Shown here piece after piece: positions 1 to 6,048 of a stretch of DNA of 36,834 bases (positions within the stretch are counted from its first letter, which is position 1; the number at the start of each line of letters is the position of its first letter). Source of the stretch: Bacillota bacterium. Lineage in GTDB: Bacteria; Bacillota; Limnochordia; Darwinibacteriales; Darwinibacteriaceae. Below the pieces are notes generated by a model that saw only the letters and a list, made by a program, of their open reading frames with translations, was not told the origin of the DNA and ran no database searches. Where the stretch lies: the NCBI GenBank assembly GCA_012518325.1, contig JAAYSR010000015.1, positions 1-36,834 of the forward strand. Direction: 5' to 3'. The translations under genes were made by a program, and so were the position numbers.

Positions 1-347
1 ACAACCTTCACCTGAATGTCCTCATCCAGCATGGTGCTGGCCAGCACTGCGGACTGGTAAGTCCCGCTCATCTTGCTGCTCAAATGCACAGAAATAATGG
101 TGTCGCCGGGCTGGGCAATCGCTTCATACATAGCCACAAAATCCGCCGGCGAAGGCTGACAGGTGCTGGGCATCTCACTTTCTGTCCGCAGTTTTCCATA
201 GAACTCTGCGACAGATATTTCTTCGCCGTCTTTATAAATCTCTGAACCGAACTGCACTGTCAAAGGCACTACATTGATCCCCAAGCGCTCGCGAATGTCC
301 AAGGAAAGATCGGATCCACTATCGGTGACGACATGGATTTTACCCAT
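1..347 (-). CDS. fakB: DegV family fatty-acid-binding protein (FakB-like), 3' part cut off by window edge
   Basis: The N-terminal 115 residues are visible; the rest lies beyond position 1. It starts MGKIHVVTDSGSDL, the usual DegV opening, and carries the TCQPSP and SSKMSGTYQSA segments that line the fatty-acid site in FakB proteins. FakB presents a bound fatty acid to the kinase FakA, which makes acyl-phosphate for phospholipid synthesis. The ATG at 347 follows a GGAGGGG ribosome site 7 nt away, and the gene begins 15 nt after the fakA stop, so the two are almost certainly co-transcribed. The family call is firm; the lipid-specific role rests on the neighbouring fakA. Confidence 0.88.
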   Translation of the reverse strand, partial: MGKIHVVTDSGSDLSLDIRERLGINVVPLTVQFGSEIYKDGEEISVAEFYGKLRTESEMPSTCQPSPADFVAMYEAIAQPGDTIISVHLSSKMSGTYQSAVLASTMLDEDIQVKV

Positions 348-362
348 CACTTTTCCCCTCCC

Positions 363-2045
363 TTATTCTACTGAGACGATATAGTAATATAATGGCTGAC
401 CGCCGGAGTAGACCTCCACTTCGCAATCGGGGTACTTCTCATGCAGTGCTTCGCCTAAAAGTTCTGCCTGATCGGCCTGTTGATCCTCTCCATAGTAAAT
501 GCTGATAACCGTCGAGTCTTCGTCAACCATGGTCGCCAAAAGGTCAAAAGCGACGTCATTGGGATTGGAGCCTACCACCGCAATCTTGCCTTCTGCCAGC
601 CCGATGATGTCCCTTTCTTCAATCTGCAGATCGCCGGCCACGGTGGAACGGACCGCGTAGGTGATCTCACCTGTTTTCACTTCGCCGAGGCTGCTTTCCA
701 TGGCAGCCAGATTATCCTCCAGGGGATCGTCCTGCACAAAGTACATCAAGGCGCTGATACCCTGGGGGGCTGAGCGCGTCGGAACAACCCCGACCTCTTT
801 GTCCACAAGTTCTTTGACCTGCTGGGCCGAGAAAATCACGTTTTTGTTGTTCGGCAAAATGATCACCGATTTTGCATTTACGGCGTTTACAGCCTTCACC
901 AAGTCTTCTGTACTGGGATTCATGGTTTGACCGCCGGTTACAATATAATCCACGCCCAGGCTGCGGAAAATGTCAGCCAGGCCGTCGCCGGCCACAACTG
1001 CCACAACCCCTACTTCTTTGGCTGCATTGGACTGGGCCGCCACTTGCGGAAAGTCCACAACATTGTCCACATTGGTGGAGTAATCCAGGCGGTGGTTCTC
1101 TCCGTTCCCGGCAAACTCCTGATTCTGCAGCATCATATTGTCAATGGCGATTTCGGTCAGGTTGCCCAAATCGCCGCAGTACTGCAGGATCTTGCCCGGA
1201 TAGTCGGTATGGATGTGCACCTTGGTTACATGCTCATCCCCAACAACGATGACCGAGTCACCCTGGGTTTCCAGCTCTTTGCGGACTTCCTCGGGGTCAA
1301 TTCCTTCACCGAGGATGATAAACTCAGTACAGTATTTATTGACCAGCACTTCTTCCTGAATTTTCGCAACTTCAACCGGCTCGGCAGCTGCTTCGCGCTG
1401 CTGTGCCAGGATTTCTTCCAGCTCTTCCGGGGAAGTAGTGAGCCCTGCCCAGAACCCTTCAAAGATGCAGACAAGCCCCTGGCCTCCGGCATCCACTACG
1501 CCGGCTTCCTTTAGCACAGGCAGCATGCTGGGCGTATCCGCCAGAGCCTTCTGCGCGCCGAGCAAGGCAGCCTTGATCACGCCTGTCGCGTCCTTGCCCT
1601 CCTCAGCAGCCTCCTGGGCAGCTTCGGAAGCTACGCGGGCGACGGTGAGCATTGTTCCTTCCACTGGTTTCATCACGGCCCGATAGGTAGTCTGGGAGGC
1701 GGAAACGAAGGCGCGGGCAATATCCTCGCCTGTGGCTTCATTTTTTATATCCGCGAGTCCGTCGCCGAAGCCGCGGAAAAACTGGGACAAAATGACGCCG
1801 CTGTTTCCCCTGGCCCCCATCAGGGATCCCCGGGCCAACAGCTTGGTCAATGATCCGATTTGATTGTCCTTAGCCCTGTCCAGCTCTTTCACCGCGGCGT
1901 TAAGCGTCAGGGACATGTTTGTCCCGGTATCGCCGTCCGGCACAGGAAACACATTAAGGGCATTTACTGTATCTTTTTGCTGCTCGAGGTTGCGCGCTGC
2001 CACCAGCAGCATGTTTTTTAGCGTTACACCGTTTATAACGTCCAA
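363..2045 (-). CDS. fakA: Fatty acid kinase subunit FakA (YloV/DAK2-domain protein)
   Basis: About 560 residues, normal for FakA. The N-terminal Dak2/DhaL-type nucleotide domain shows VPDGDTGTNM, the GARGNSGVILSQ segment, EGTMLTV and DAGGQGL; the C-terminal half matches the FakA middle and C-terminal region. It phosphorylates FakB-bound fatty acids in the cytoplasm. The start is uncertain: an upstream in-frame GTG at 2063 overlaps the asp23 stop, but a GGAGGA site sits 6 nt before a TTG at 2045, which gives the usual short N terminus (LDVINGVTLKNM), so 2045 is preferred. It lies between asp23 and fakB, an order typical of Firmicutes. Confidence 0.9.
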   Translation of the reverse strand: MDVINGVTLKNMLLVAARNLEQQKDTVNALNVFPVPDGDTGTNMSLTLNAAVKELDRAKDNQIGSLTKLLARGSLMGARGNSGVILSQFFRGFGDGLADIKNEATGEDIARAFVSASQTTYRAVMKPVEGTMLTVARVASEAAQEAAEEGKDATGVIKAALLGAQKALADTPSMLPVLKEAGVVDAGGQGLVCIFEGFWAGLTTSPEELEEILAQQREAAAEPVEVAKIQEEVLVNKYCTEFIILGEGIDPEEVRKELETQGDSVIVVGDEHVTKVHIHTDYPGKILQYCGDLGNLTEIAIDNMMLQNQEFAGNGENHRLDYSTNVDNVVDFPQVAAQSNAAKEVGVVAVVAGDGLADIFRSLGVDYIVTGGQTMNPSTEDLVKAVNAVNAKSVIILPNNKNVIFSAQQVKELVDKEVGVVPTRSAPQGISALMYFVQDDPLEDNLAAMESSLGEVKTGEITYAVRSTVAGDLQIEERDIIGLAEGKIAVVGSNPNDVAFDLLATMVDEDSTVISIYYGEDQQADQAELLGEALHEKYPDCEVEVYSGGQPLYYYIVSVE

Positions 2046-2059
2046 AACACTTCCTCCGA

Positions 2060-2428
2060 TCACTTTCTCTTTGCAGAAGTAACCCGCACACTCTGGACCT
2101 TGACGTTGATGCTCTCAACGTTGAGGCCGAGCATGGTTTCAACTGCATACTTGACCCGCTCCTGCACGATTCTGGCGACTTCCGAGATCTTGACGCCGTA
2201 CTCCACTACAATGTACAGAGTGATCGTGACACTATCTTCATTAAACTGAATGTCGACGCCGCGCTCAAAATTGTCACGGCGGAGCAAGTCAGTGAGTTCG
2301 TCCTGAATATTGCGTGGGGCCATGCCCACCAGCCCATAGCATTCCATGGCTGCAACACCGGCGATGGTGGCGATGACCTCTTCACGTATGGAAACTCTTC
2401 CATATTGGGCTTGAATTTCTTGGGCCAC
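2060..2428 (-). CDS. yloU: Asp23/Gls24 family envelope stress-response protein (YloU)
   Basis: A 122-residue protein with the Asp23 core: an early ISIREEVIATIAG-like segment, the ECYGLVGM turn, then alternating strands including VTITLYIVVEYGVKI and a final NVKVQSVRV strand. Members are small cytoplasmic or membrane-associated proteins linked to envelope stress; the biochemical role is unsettled. It starts with GTG at 2428 behind a GGGGGG-type ribosome site. It is first in an operon with fakA and fakB, driven by the strong promoter at 2482-2510. The link to fatty-acid kinase is a conserved Firmicutes neighbourhood. Confidence 0.9.
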   Translation of the reverse strand: MAQEIQAQYGRVSIREEVIATIAGVAAMECYGLVGMAPRNIQDELTDLLRRDNFERGVDIQFNEDSVTITLYIVVEYGVKISEVARIVQERVKYAVETMLGLNVESINVKVQSVRVTSAKRK

Positions 2429-2481
2429 TTATACGTTCCCCCCTAAAAGATTGCCAAAATGGACCATAATCTATCATACCC

Positions 2482-2510
2482 ATTCTAACCATTTGCACCC
2501 TACTTGTAAA
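2482..2510 (-). promoter_or_regulatory. SigA-type promoter of asp23-fakA-fakB
   Basis: On the minus strand TTTACA (2510-2505) and TAGAAT (2487-2482) are separated by exactly 17 nt. Both hexamers match the SigA consensus in five of six positions. It points into asp23, about 50 nt from its GTG start. Confidence 0.7.
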
Positions 2511-2523
2511 GGATTTTATCCTG

Positions 2524-2558
2524 ACAGGCTTTTGCGCTTGCAATCTGCAAAAGCCTGT
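2524..2558. repeat. Perfect 12-bp inverted repeat between divergent promoters
   Basis: ACAGGCTTTTGC (2524-2535) and GCAAAAGCCTGT (2547-2558) are exact reverse complements separated by 11 nt. The repeat covers the -35 box and most of the spacer of the rpmB promoter and lies just upstream of the asp23 promoter. It may be an operator; it is not placed or U-tailed like a terminator. Confidence 0.6.
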
Positions 2559-2566
2559 GCTAAAAT
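2538..2566 (+). promoter_or_regulatory. SigA-type promoter of rpmB
   Basis: TTGCAA (2538-2543) and TAAAAT (2561-2566) with a 17-nt spacer, about 40 nt before the rpmB ATG. The -35 is only four of six, the -10 five of six. The inverted repeat at 2524-2558 overlaps it. Confidence 0.6.
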
Positions 2567-2606
2567 TGAATTCGTTATGGAAACTTGTTCAAAGGGGGTA
2601 GAAGAC

Positions 2607-2798
2607 ATGGCCAGAAGGTGCGTTATTTGCGACAAAGGCACCGCGTTCGGCAACAACAGAAGCCACGCTGAGAATAAAACGCGCAGGAACTGGAAGCCAA
2701 ACCTGCAGAAGGCTCGCATCGTGTTCAATGGAAGTCACAGACGGGCTTATGTATGCACAAGATGCTTAAAAAGCGGAAAAGTAGAACGTGCCTTATAG
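2607..2798 (+). CDS. rpmB: 50S ribosomal protein L28
   Basis: A 63-residue protein beginning MARRCVICDKG, with the two CxxC pairs of the zinc-binding form of L28 (CVIC near the N terminus and CTRC near the C terminus) and the NKTRRNWKPN core. It is a structural protein of the large subunit. The ATG at 2607 follows an AAAGGGGG ribosome site by 8 nt; upstream in-frame codons are non-coding leader. It is transcribed alone from the promoter at 2538-2566 and ends at the terminator at 2831-2860. It diverges from asp23 and converges on thiN, as in related genomes. Confidence 0.96.
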   Translation: MARRCVICDKGTAFGNNRSHAENKTRRNWKPNLQKARIVFNGSHRRAYVCTRCLKSGKVERAL

Positions 2799-2830
2799 TT
2801 TCGCCCCTGTATCAATTTGCCTGTGAACAT

Positions 2831-2861
2831 AATACCCCTAGGGTTTTCCTAGGGGTATTTT
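2831..2861 (+). terminator. Rho-independent terminator of rpmB, possibly also used by thiN
   Basis: Perfect 12-bp stem AATACCCCTAGG (2831-2842) with 2848-2859 and a 5-nt loop, followed by T-rich sequence on the plus strand. It sits between the convergent ends of rpmB and thiN; the minus-strand tail is less T-rich. Confidence 0.85.
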
Positions 2862-2864
2862 ATG

Positions 2865-3503
2865 TCAGATTACGGCTAAAAGAACTCCTTCAGCCAGCGT
2901 CACGGAAATATCCTCTGCCGCAGCTGCATTGCTGATGGACAGTGTGCTGCCCTTCCTCAGGGTTGCACCCCGCAAAGGATAGAGCAGGCCTGAAGTGGAA
3001 ACGTCCCTTACTTCCGGAGTGAGGGGAATCAGTGAGACATAGCTCCCTTCTGCCACCCGGGCCTGAAACTCGGTGCAAAATGCGCTGAGGCGATGATCCC
3101 GGGTCAAGAGCCAGTTCTCGATCCCGGCACTGGCCAGGCGGAAGAGCAGTTCAATATTTCCCAAGGAATGATCGATGCGGCTGCCCCAGGCGCCGGCCAT
3201 CGTTATGCTTGCCGCCCCTCGCTGCAGCGCGTATTCAACCGCCAGGTCCAGATCAGTCTGATCCTTCCTGGCCGGCACAACTTGGAAAGGGACGCCTAAA
3301 CCCTGCCAATGCTCCTTGGTTTCCTGGTCGAGGGAGTCCTGATCGCCGATGATAATCTCTGGCTTAAGCTGCCAGAGTCGGGCGAGTGCTGCTCCTCCGT
3401 CGGCACAGATCACCAGGGTGCCTTCTGCAAGGGCAGGCGGCGAAAGCGGTACATCGCCGCCCGATGCCAAGATCAGGGCACTCTTACTTGTATTCCGGCT
3501 CAA
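2865..3503 (-). CDS. thiN: Thiamine pyrophosphokinase
   Basis: 212 residues, the normal size for bacterial TPK. It shows the family motifs ICADGGAA, IIGDQDSL, DQTDLDLAVEYA and GAWGSRIDHSLGNIELL, which bind ATP/Mg and thiamine; the C-terminal beta domain follows. It converts thiamine and ATP to thiamine pyrophosphate and AMP. The start is a TTG at 3503, preceded by GGAGGG at 6-7 nt and lying inside the 3' end of thiT (20-nt overlap), so the two are translationally coupled. The product TPP is also the ligand of the riboswitch upstream of thiT, closing a feedback loop. Confidence 0.93.
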   Translation of the reverse strand: MSRNTSKSALILASGGDVPLSPPALAEGTLVICADGGAALARLWQLKPEIIIGDQDSLDQETKEHWQGLGVPFQVVPARKDQTDLDLAVEYALQRGAASITMAGAWGSRIDHSLGNIELLFRLASAGIENWLLTRDHRLSAFCTEFQARVAEGSYVSLIPLTPEVRDVSTSGLLYPLRGATLRKGSTLSISNAAAAEDISVTLAEGVLLAVI

Positions 3504-4008
3504 AAAGATCCCTCCGTCCGCTGAGAAGCATGATGACTGCCCCTACAATCAGTGCTTCGGGAACCATGTACCAAGCATTATACACCAGGGAATGAACGAT
3601 CACCGGCGTTCCCTCCGGTGCATACTCAGCAAAAAACACAACTCCTGCCACAACGTGGATGACATAGCGCAAAAGCGATCCGGCAGCCACACCCAGCGGG
3701 CGATTCTGCCTCAGCAGGCCAAAGCCTGCAATCCCCAGAAGCATATAGGGTACCGGATAGTCCAGGAACAGCTGCACTGGATGGATCACGAAGGGCGAAA
3801 TCAAAAGCTTGGCGAAACCCAACAAACCCCCGCCCAACATGCCGATTCTGCCGCCGTGGCGGAAGGCAAGGAGGAAGATGGGGACCATCTCCAAAGACAC
3901 GCTTCCCCCCTGGGGCATCCGAAACAGCTTCAAGAAAGACAGGAGAACAGCAGCGGCAACTAAAAGAGATACTTCCACCATCGTCCGCAAATTCTTGTTA
4001 CGCATCAT
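3484..4008 (-). CDS. thiT: Energy-coupled thiamine transporter S component ThiT
   Basis: A hydrophobic protein of about 174 residues with six predicted membrane segments. It contains the ThiT signature near the N terminus (PQGGSVSLEMVPIFL then RHG) and later DYP, HVVAGVVFFAEYAPEG and YNAWYMVPEA. ThiT binds thiamine outside the membrane and works with the shared ECF module (EcfA/A'/T), which is not in this window. ATGs at 4008 and 4005 are both in frame; a GAGGAGG site at 4014-4020 fits either, and the in-frame ATG at 4041 has no good site. It is controlled by the TPP riboswitch at 4095-4178 and its terminator. Confidence 0.93.
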   Translation of the reverse strand: MMRNKNLRTMVEVSLLVAAAVLLSFLKLFRMPQGGSVSLEMVPIFLLAFRHGGRIGMLGGGLLGFAKLLISPFVIHPVQLFLDYPVPYMLLGIAGFGLLRQNRPLGVAAGSLLRYVIHVVAGVVFFAEYAPEGTPVIVHSLVYNAWYMVPEALIVGAVIMLLSGRRDLFEPEYK

Positions 4009-4051
4009 GAAAACCTCCTCAGAACTTCGATTCCGTTCCACAGGAAGGCGC

Positions 4052-4088
4052 TAAATAGAAAAGACACGGCAGCAGCGGTCCATGTCTT
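4052..4088 (-). terminator. Riboswitch-controlled intrinsic terminator upstream of thiT
   Basis: A 9-bp stem with one G-U pair (4080-4088 with 4061-4069) and a 10-nt loop is followed by TTCTATTT. The loop contains ACCGCT (4079-4074), which is fully complementary to AGCGGT (4099-4094) at the 3' strand of aptamer P1. That pairing would be the antiterminator in the ligand-free state. Confidence 0.85.
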
Positions 4089-4094
4089 GGTCTA

Positions 4095-4178
4095 CCGCTT
4101 CCCTACGCTGGAATTATCCAACAGGTTCTAAGGGTTAGGGTCGCAAACCCACTCTCAGCCTCACAGCACCCCTAGCGG
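4095..4178 (-). ncRNA. TPP riboswitch (THI element)
   Basis: The minus strand carries the hallmark thi-box pieces in order: P1 strand CCGCT, GGGGTGC, CTGAGAG, then ACCC, and GAACCTGTTGGATAATTCCA followed by GCGTAGGGAAGCGG. P1 is CCGCT (4178-4174) with AGCGG (4099-4095). It precedes the ThiT transporter, a standard THI-element target, and feeds into the terminator at 4052-4088, so TPP should turn the operon off by premature termination. Confidence 0.96.
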
Positions 4179-4248
4179 AACTATATCGTTTGCCCTATAC
4201 TTCTACTTTCCCTGCGAAAATCCTCCCCTAAATTTTGCACGCAGACGA

Positions 4249-4276
4249 AGGGCATCCTTGGCGGCCAGGATGCCCT
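4249..4276 (-). terminator. GC-rich hairpin, likely 3' end of the upstream small RNA
   Basis: Perfect 10-bp stem AGGGCATCCT (4276-4267) with AGGATGCCCT (4258-4249) and an 8-nt loop. The following minus-strand sequence is TTCGTCTGC, only weakly T-rich, so termination may be inefficient and read into the TPP riboswitch. Confidence 0.45.
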
Positions 4277-4430
4277 CATTTGCCCTACCGGGTGGTCAGG
4301 TCCGCTTTCTTGAAGGTTTCGCGGCTAGCGAAATCTCAGCGCCCAGGGATGTGGTTTTATTTTATAGGTGATCGACTAAAAGTCTCTGCTGACCTCCCTT
4401 CTCTATATGTTGACCCTATCCACCCAGCCT
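4277..4430 (-). ncRNA. Candidate structured small RNA with a 6S-like layout
   Basis: About 250 nt without an ORF of quality separates the promoter at 4437-4465 from the TPP riboswitch. The 5' end can close with the 3' end: CTGGGTGG (4427-4420) with CCACCCGG (4295-4288), continued by GGTC (4415-4412) with GACC (4302-4299). Inside, AGGGA (4399-4395) pairs with TCCCT (4349-4345) as a terminal arm, the 5' strand is 12 nt unpaired, and the 42-nt 3' strand holds a small hairpin (TTTCGC/GCGAAA, 4333-4317). Closing stem, asymmetric bubble with 3' hairpin, and terminal arm is the shape of Firmicutes 6S RNA. No sequence-level match was recognised; another leader RNA is possible. Confidence 0.4.
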
Positions 4431-4436
4431 GATTAC

Positions 4437-4465
4437 ATAATACATTGAATTATCTGACTTGTCAA
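4437..4465 (-). promoter_or_regulatory. Strong SigA-type promoter for the small RNA / thiT leader
   Basis: Minus-strand TTGACA (4465-4460), 17-nt spacer, TATTAT (4442-4437). This is the best SigA match in the window. Transcription would begin near 4430, right at the 5' end of the predicted closing stem. Confidence 0.8.
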
Positions 4466-4497
4466 GCTTAGTATTATAGTTTTATGAACAATTACGG

Positions 4498-4527
4498 CGA
4501 AAAAAAAGACAAGGTTACCCTTGTCTT
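4498..4527 (-). terminator. Intrinsic terminator overlapping the end of rpe
   Basis: Minus-strand AAGACAAGG (4527-4519), loop GTAA, CCTTGTCTT (4514-4506), then a run of T. The TAA stop codon of rpe is in the GTAA tetraloop, so the last codons of rpe form half of the stem. It ends the rlmN-to-rpe operon. Confidence 0.93.
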
Positions 4528-5165
4528 GCGATAGCACGCATCTGCTCGATGTAGGCCGTTGGATCCTCTGCCCCGAAGATGGACGATCCGGCTACGAAGT
4601 TGTTAGCCCCGGCCTTGATCAAATCTGCCAAGTTGTCTACTCCGATGCCTCCATCTACCTGCAGCTCAATGGGGCGGTCCCCAATCAGTTCGCTGCAGTC
4701 CCGCACCTTCTCCAGCATGGCAGGGATGAACTTCTGCCCGCCAAAGCCCGGGTTCACAGTCATGAGCATGATCAGATCCAGATCATCGAGGATGTACTTC
4801 AGGCCGTTGAGGGGCGTGTGGGGGTTCAACGAGACTCCCGCTTTAATCCCTAAGTCCCGGATTTTCCTCAAGGTGCTCTGCAAATGGGTCACCGCTTCGT
4901 AGTGAACGGTTATAAACTCCGGCTCCACTGAGGCGAATTCCGCCAGGAAATGCTCAGCACCATTCATCATCAGATGTATATCGAGGGGGACGTCGGAACA
5001 TCGCTTAGCGGCCGTAATGACCGGCATGCCGAAGGTAATGTTAGGTACATAATTGCCGTCCATGACATCCATGTGCAAGAGGTCGGCGTTTTTCACCTTC
5101 TCCAACTCACCCCGCAAGTTGCTCAAATCTGCTGCTAAAACTGAAGGACTGATTCTTATTTCCAT
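4515..5165 (-). CDS. rpe: Ribulose-phosphate 3-epimerase
   Basis: 216 residues, typical length. TIM-barrel motifs are all present: LHMDVMDGNYVPNITFG near the N terminus, DIHLMM, VHYEA, MTVNPGFGGQ and VDGGI. It interconverts ribulose 5-phosphate and xylulose 5-phosphate in the pentose phosphate pathway, using a divalent metal. The ATG at 5165 follows AAAGGAG. It lies 16 nt after rsgA, the usual Firmicutes arrangement, and is the last gene of the operon; its stop codon lies in the loop of the terminator. Confidence 0.96.
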   Translation of the reverse strand: MEIRISPSVLAADLSNLRGELEKVKNADLLHMDVMDGNYVPNITFGMPVITAAKRCSDVPLDIHLMMNGAEHFLAEFASVEPEFITVHYEAVTHLQSTLRKIRDLGIKAGVSLNPHTPLNGLKYILDDLDLIMLMTVNPGFGGQKFIPAMLEKVRDCSELIGDRPIELQVDGGIGVDNLADLIKAGANNFVAGSSIFGAEDPTAYIEQMRAIARQG

Positions 5166-5181
5166 TACTGCTGTCTCCTTT

Positions 5182-6045
5182 CTAGTACCGGGGCGCTGCT
5201 TCCCCGAGCATAATCAAATAATGTTCATATCTTCTTTCCAGGATCTCTCCCCGCTGCACCGCATCTTTCACCATGCACCCCGGCTCCTGATGATGCAGGC
5301 AGCCCCTGAACCGGCATGACTCAAGATAGTCGCAGAACTCAGGAAAGGCAAACTGCAGATCCCGCTGCTGTTCCGGTTCTATGTTCAGTCTCGAAAAACC
5401 CGGGCTATCGGCTACCAAACCGCCGCCAACGGACAAGAGCTCCACACTGCGGGTAGTGTGCCTGCCCCTTTGGGTTTTTGCGCTTACGTTCGCTGTCTCT
5501 AGATTCAGGCCGGGTTCAAGGGCATTCAGCAGAGAAGATTTCCCTGCCCCTGAAGGGCCGGCCAAAGTAGTGATCCTGCCCTGCAGCATCGCCCTCAGCT
5601 CTTCCAGCCCCCGCTTTTCCTGTGCACTGGTAATCAAGGTCGGATAGGAAATCTTGGCATACATGGCCCTGAGCTCCAAAGCCCCCTTCGGATCCAGGTC
5701 CCCTTTGTTAAATACGACTATGCAGTCAATCCCCGCGAGCTCCGCCTGGACCAGAATACGGTCAAGCAGCAGGAGATTCGGGGCCGGGTTTTGCACAGCA
5801 GTGACAACCACCGCCTGATCCACGTTGGCAATGGCGGGCCGGGTCAGTTCGCTTGTGCGCGGCAGGATACTCTCGACAACGCCCCGGCTGCCACCGGGTT
5901 CCCTGGAGATCTCAACTCTGTCTCCTACCAGAACCCTGTCATCCCTCAGGCGCAGCCTGCCCCGGAGGGTGCAGGCCACAAGCCCCGCCTCGGTCTGCAC
6001 ATCGTATGTTCCACCTATGCCTTTAACGATAATTCCCTTTTCCAT
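5182..6045 (-). CDS. rsgA: Ribosome small subunit-dependent GTPase A
   Basis: 287 residues. An N-terminal OB-fold is followed by a circularly permuted GTPase with G4 (NKGDL) before G1 (GPSGAGKSS), switch region TQRGRHTTR and G3 (DSPGF); the C-terminal zinc knuckle is CRFRGCLHHQEPGC. RsgA checks late 30S assembly and is released on GTP hydrolysis. The ATG at 6045 follows a CAGGAG site that lies in the last codons of prkC; only 3 nt separate the genes, pointing to coupled translation. In Firmicutes it is commonly next to prkC and rpe. Confidence 0.96.
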   Translation of the reverse strand: MEKGIIVKGIGGTYDVQTEAGLVACTLRGRLRLRDDRVLVGDRVEISREPGGSRGVVESILPRTSELTRPAIANVDQAVVVTAVQNPAPNLLLLDRILVQAELAGIDCIVVFNKGDLDPKGALELRAMYAKISYPTLITSAQEKRGLEELRAMLQGRITTLAGPSGAGKSSLLNALEPGLNLETANVSAKTQRGRHTTRSVELLSVGGGLVADSPGFSRLNIEPEQQRDLQFAFPEFCDYLESCRFRGCLHHQEPGCMVKDAVQRGEILERRYEHYLIMLGEAAPRY

Positions 6046-6048
6046 AAA

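Noticed and set aside
4286..4310. Plus-strand GGTCAGGTCCG resembling the conserved loop of bacterial SRP RNA
   Set aside because: The bases after it do not follow the SRP GGAAGGAAGCAGCC pattern, and the good promoter and hairpin lie on the other strand.
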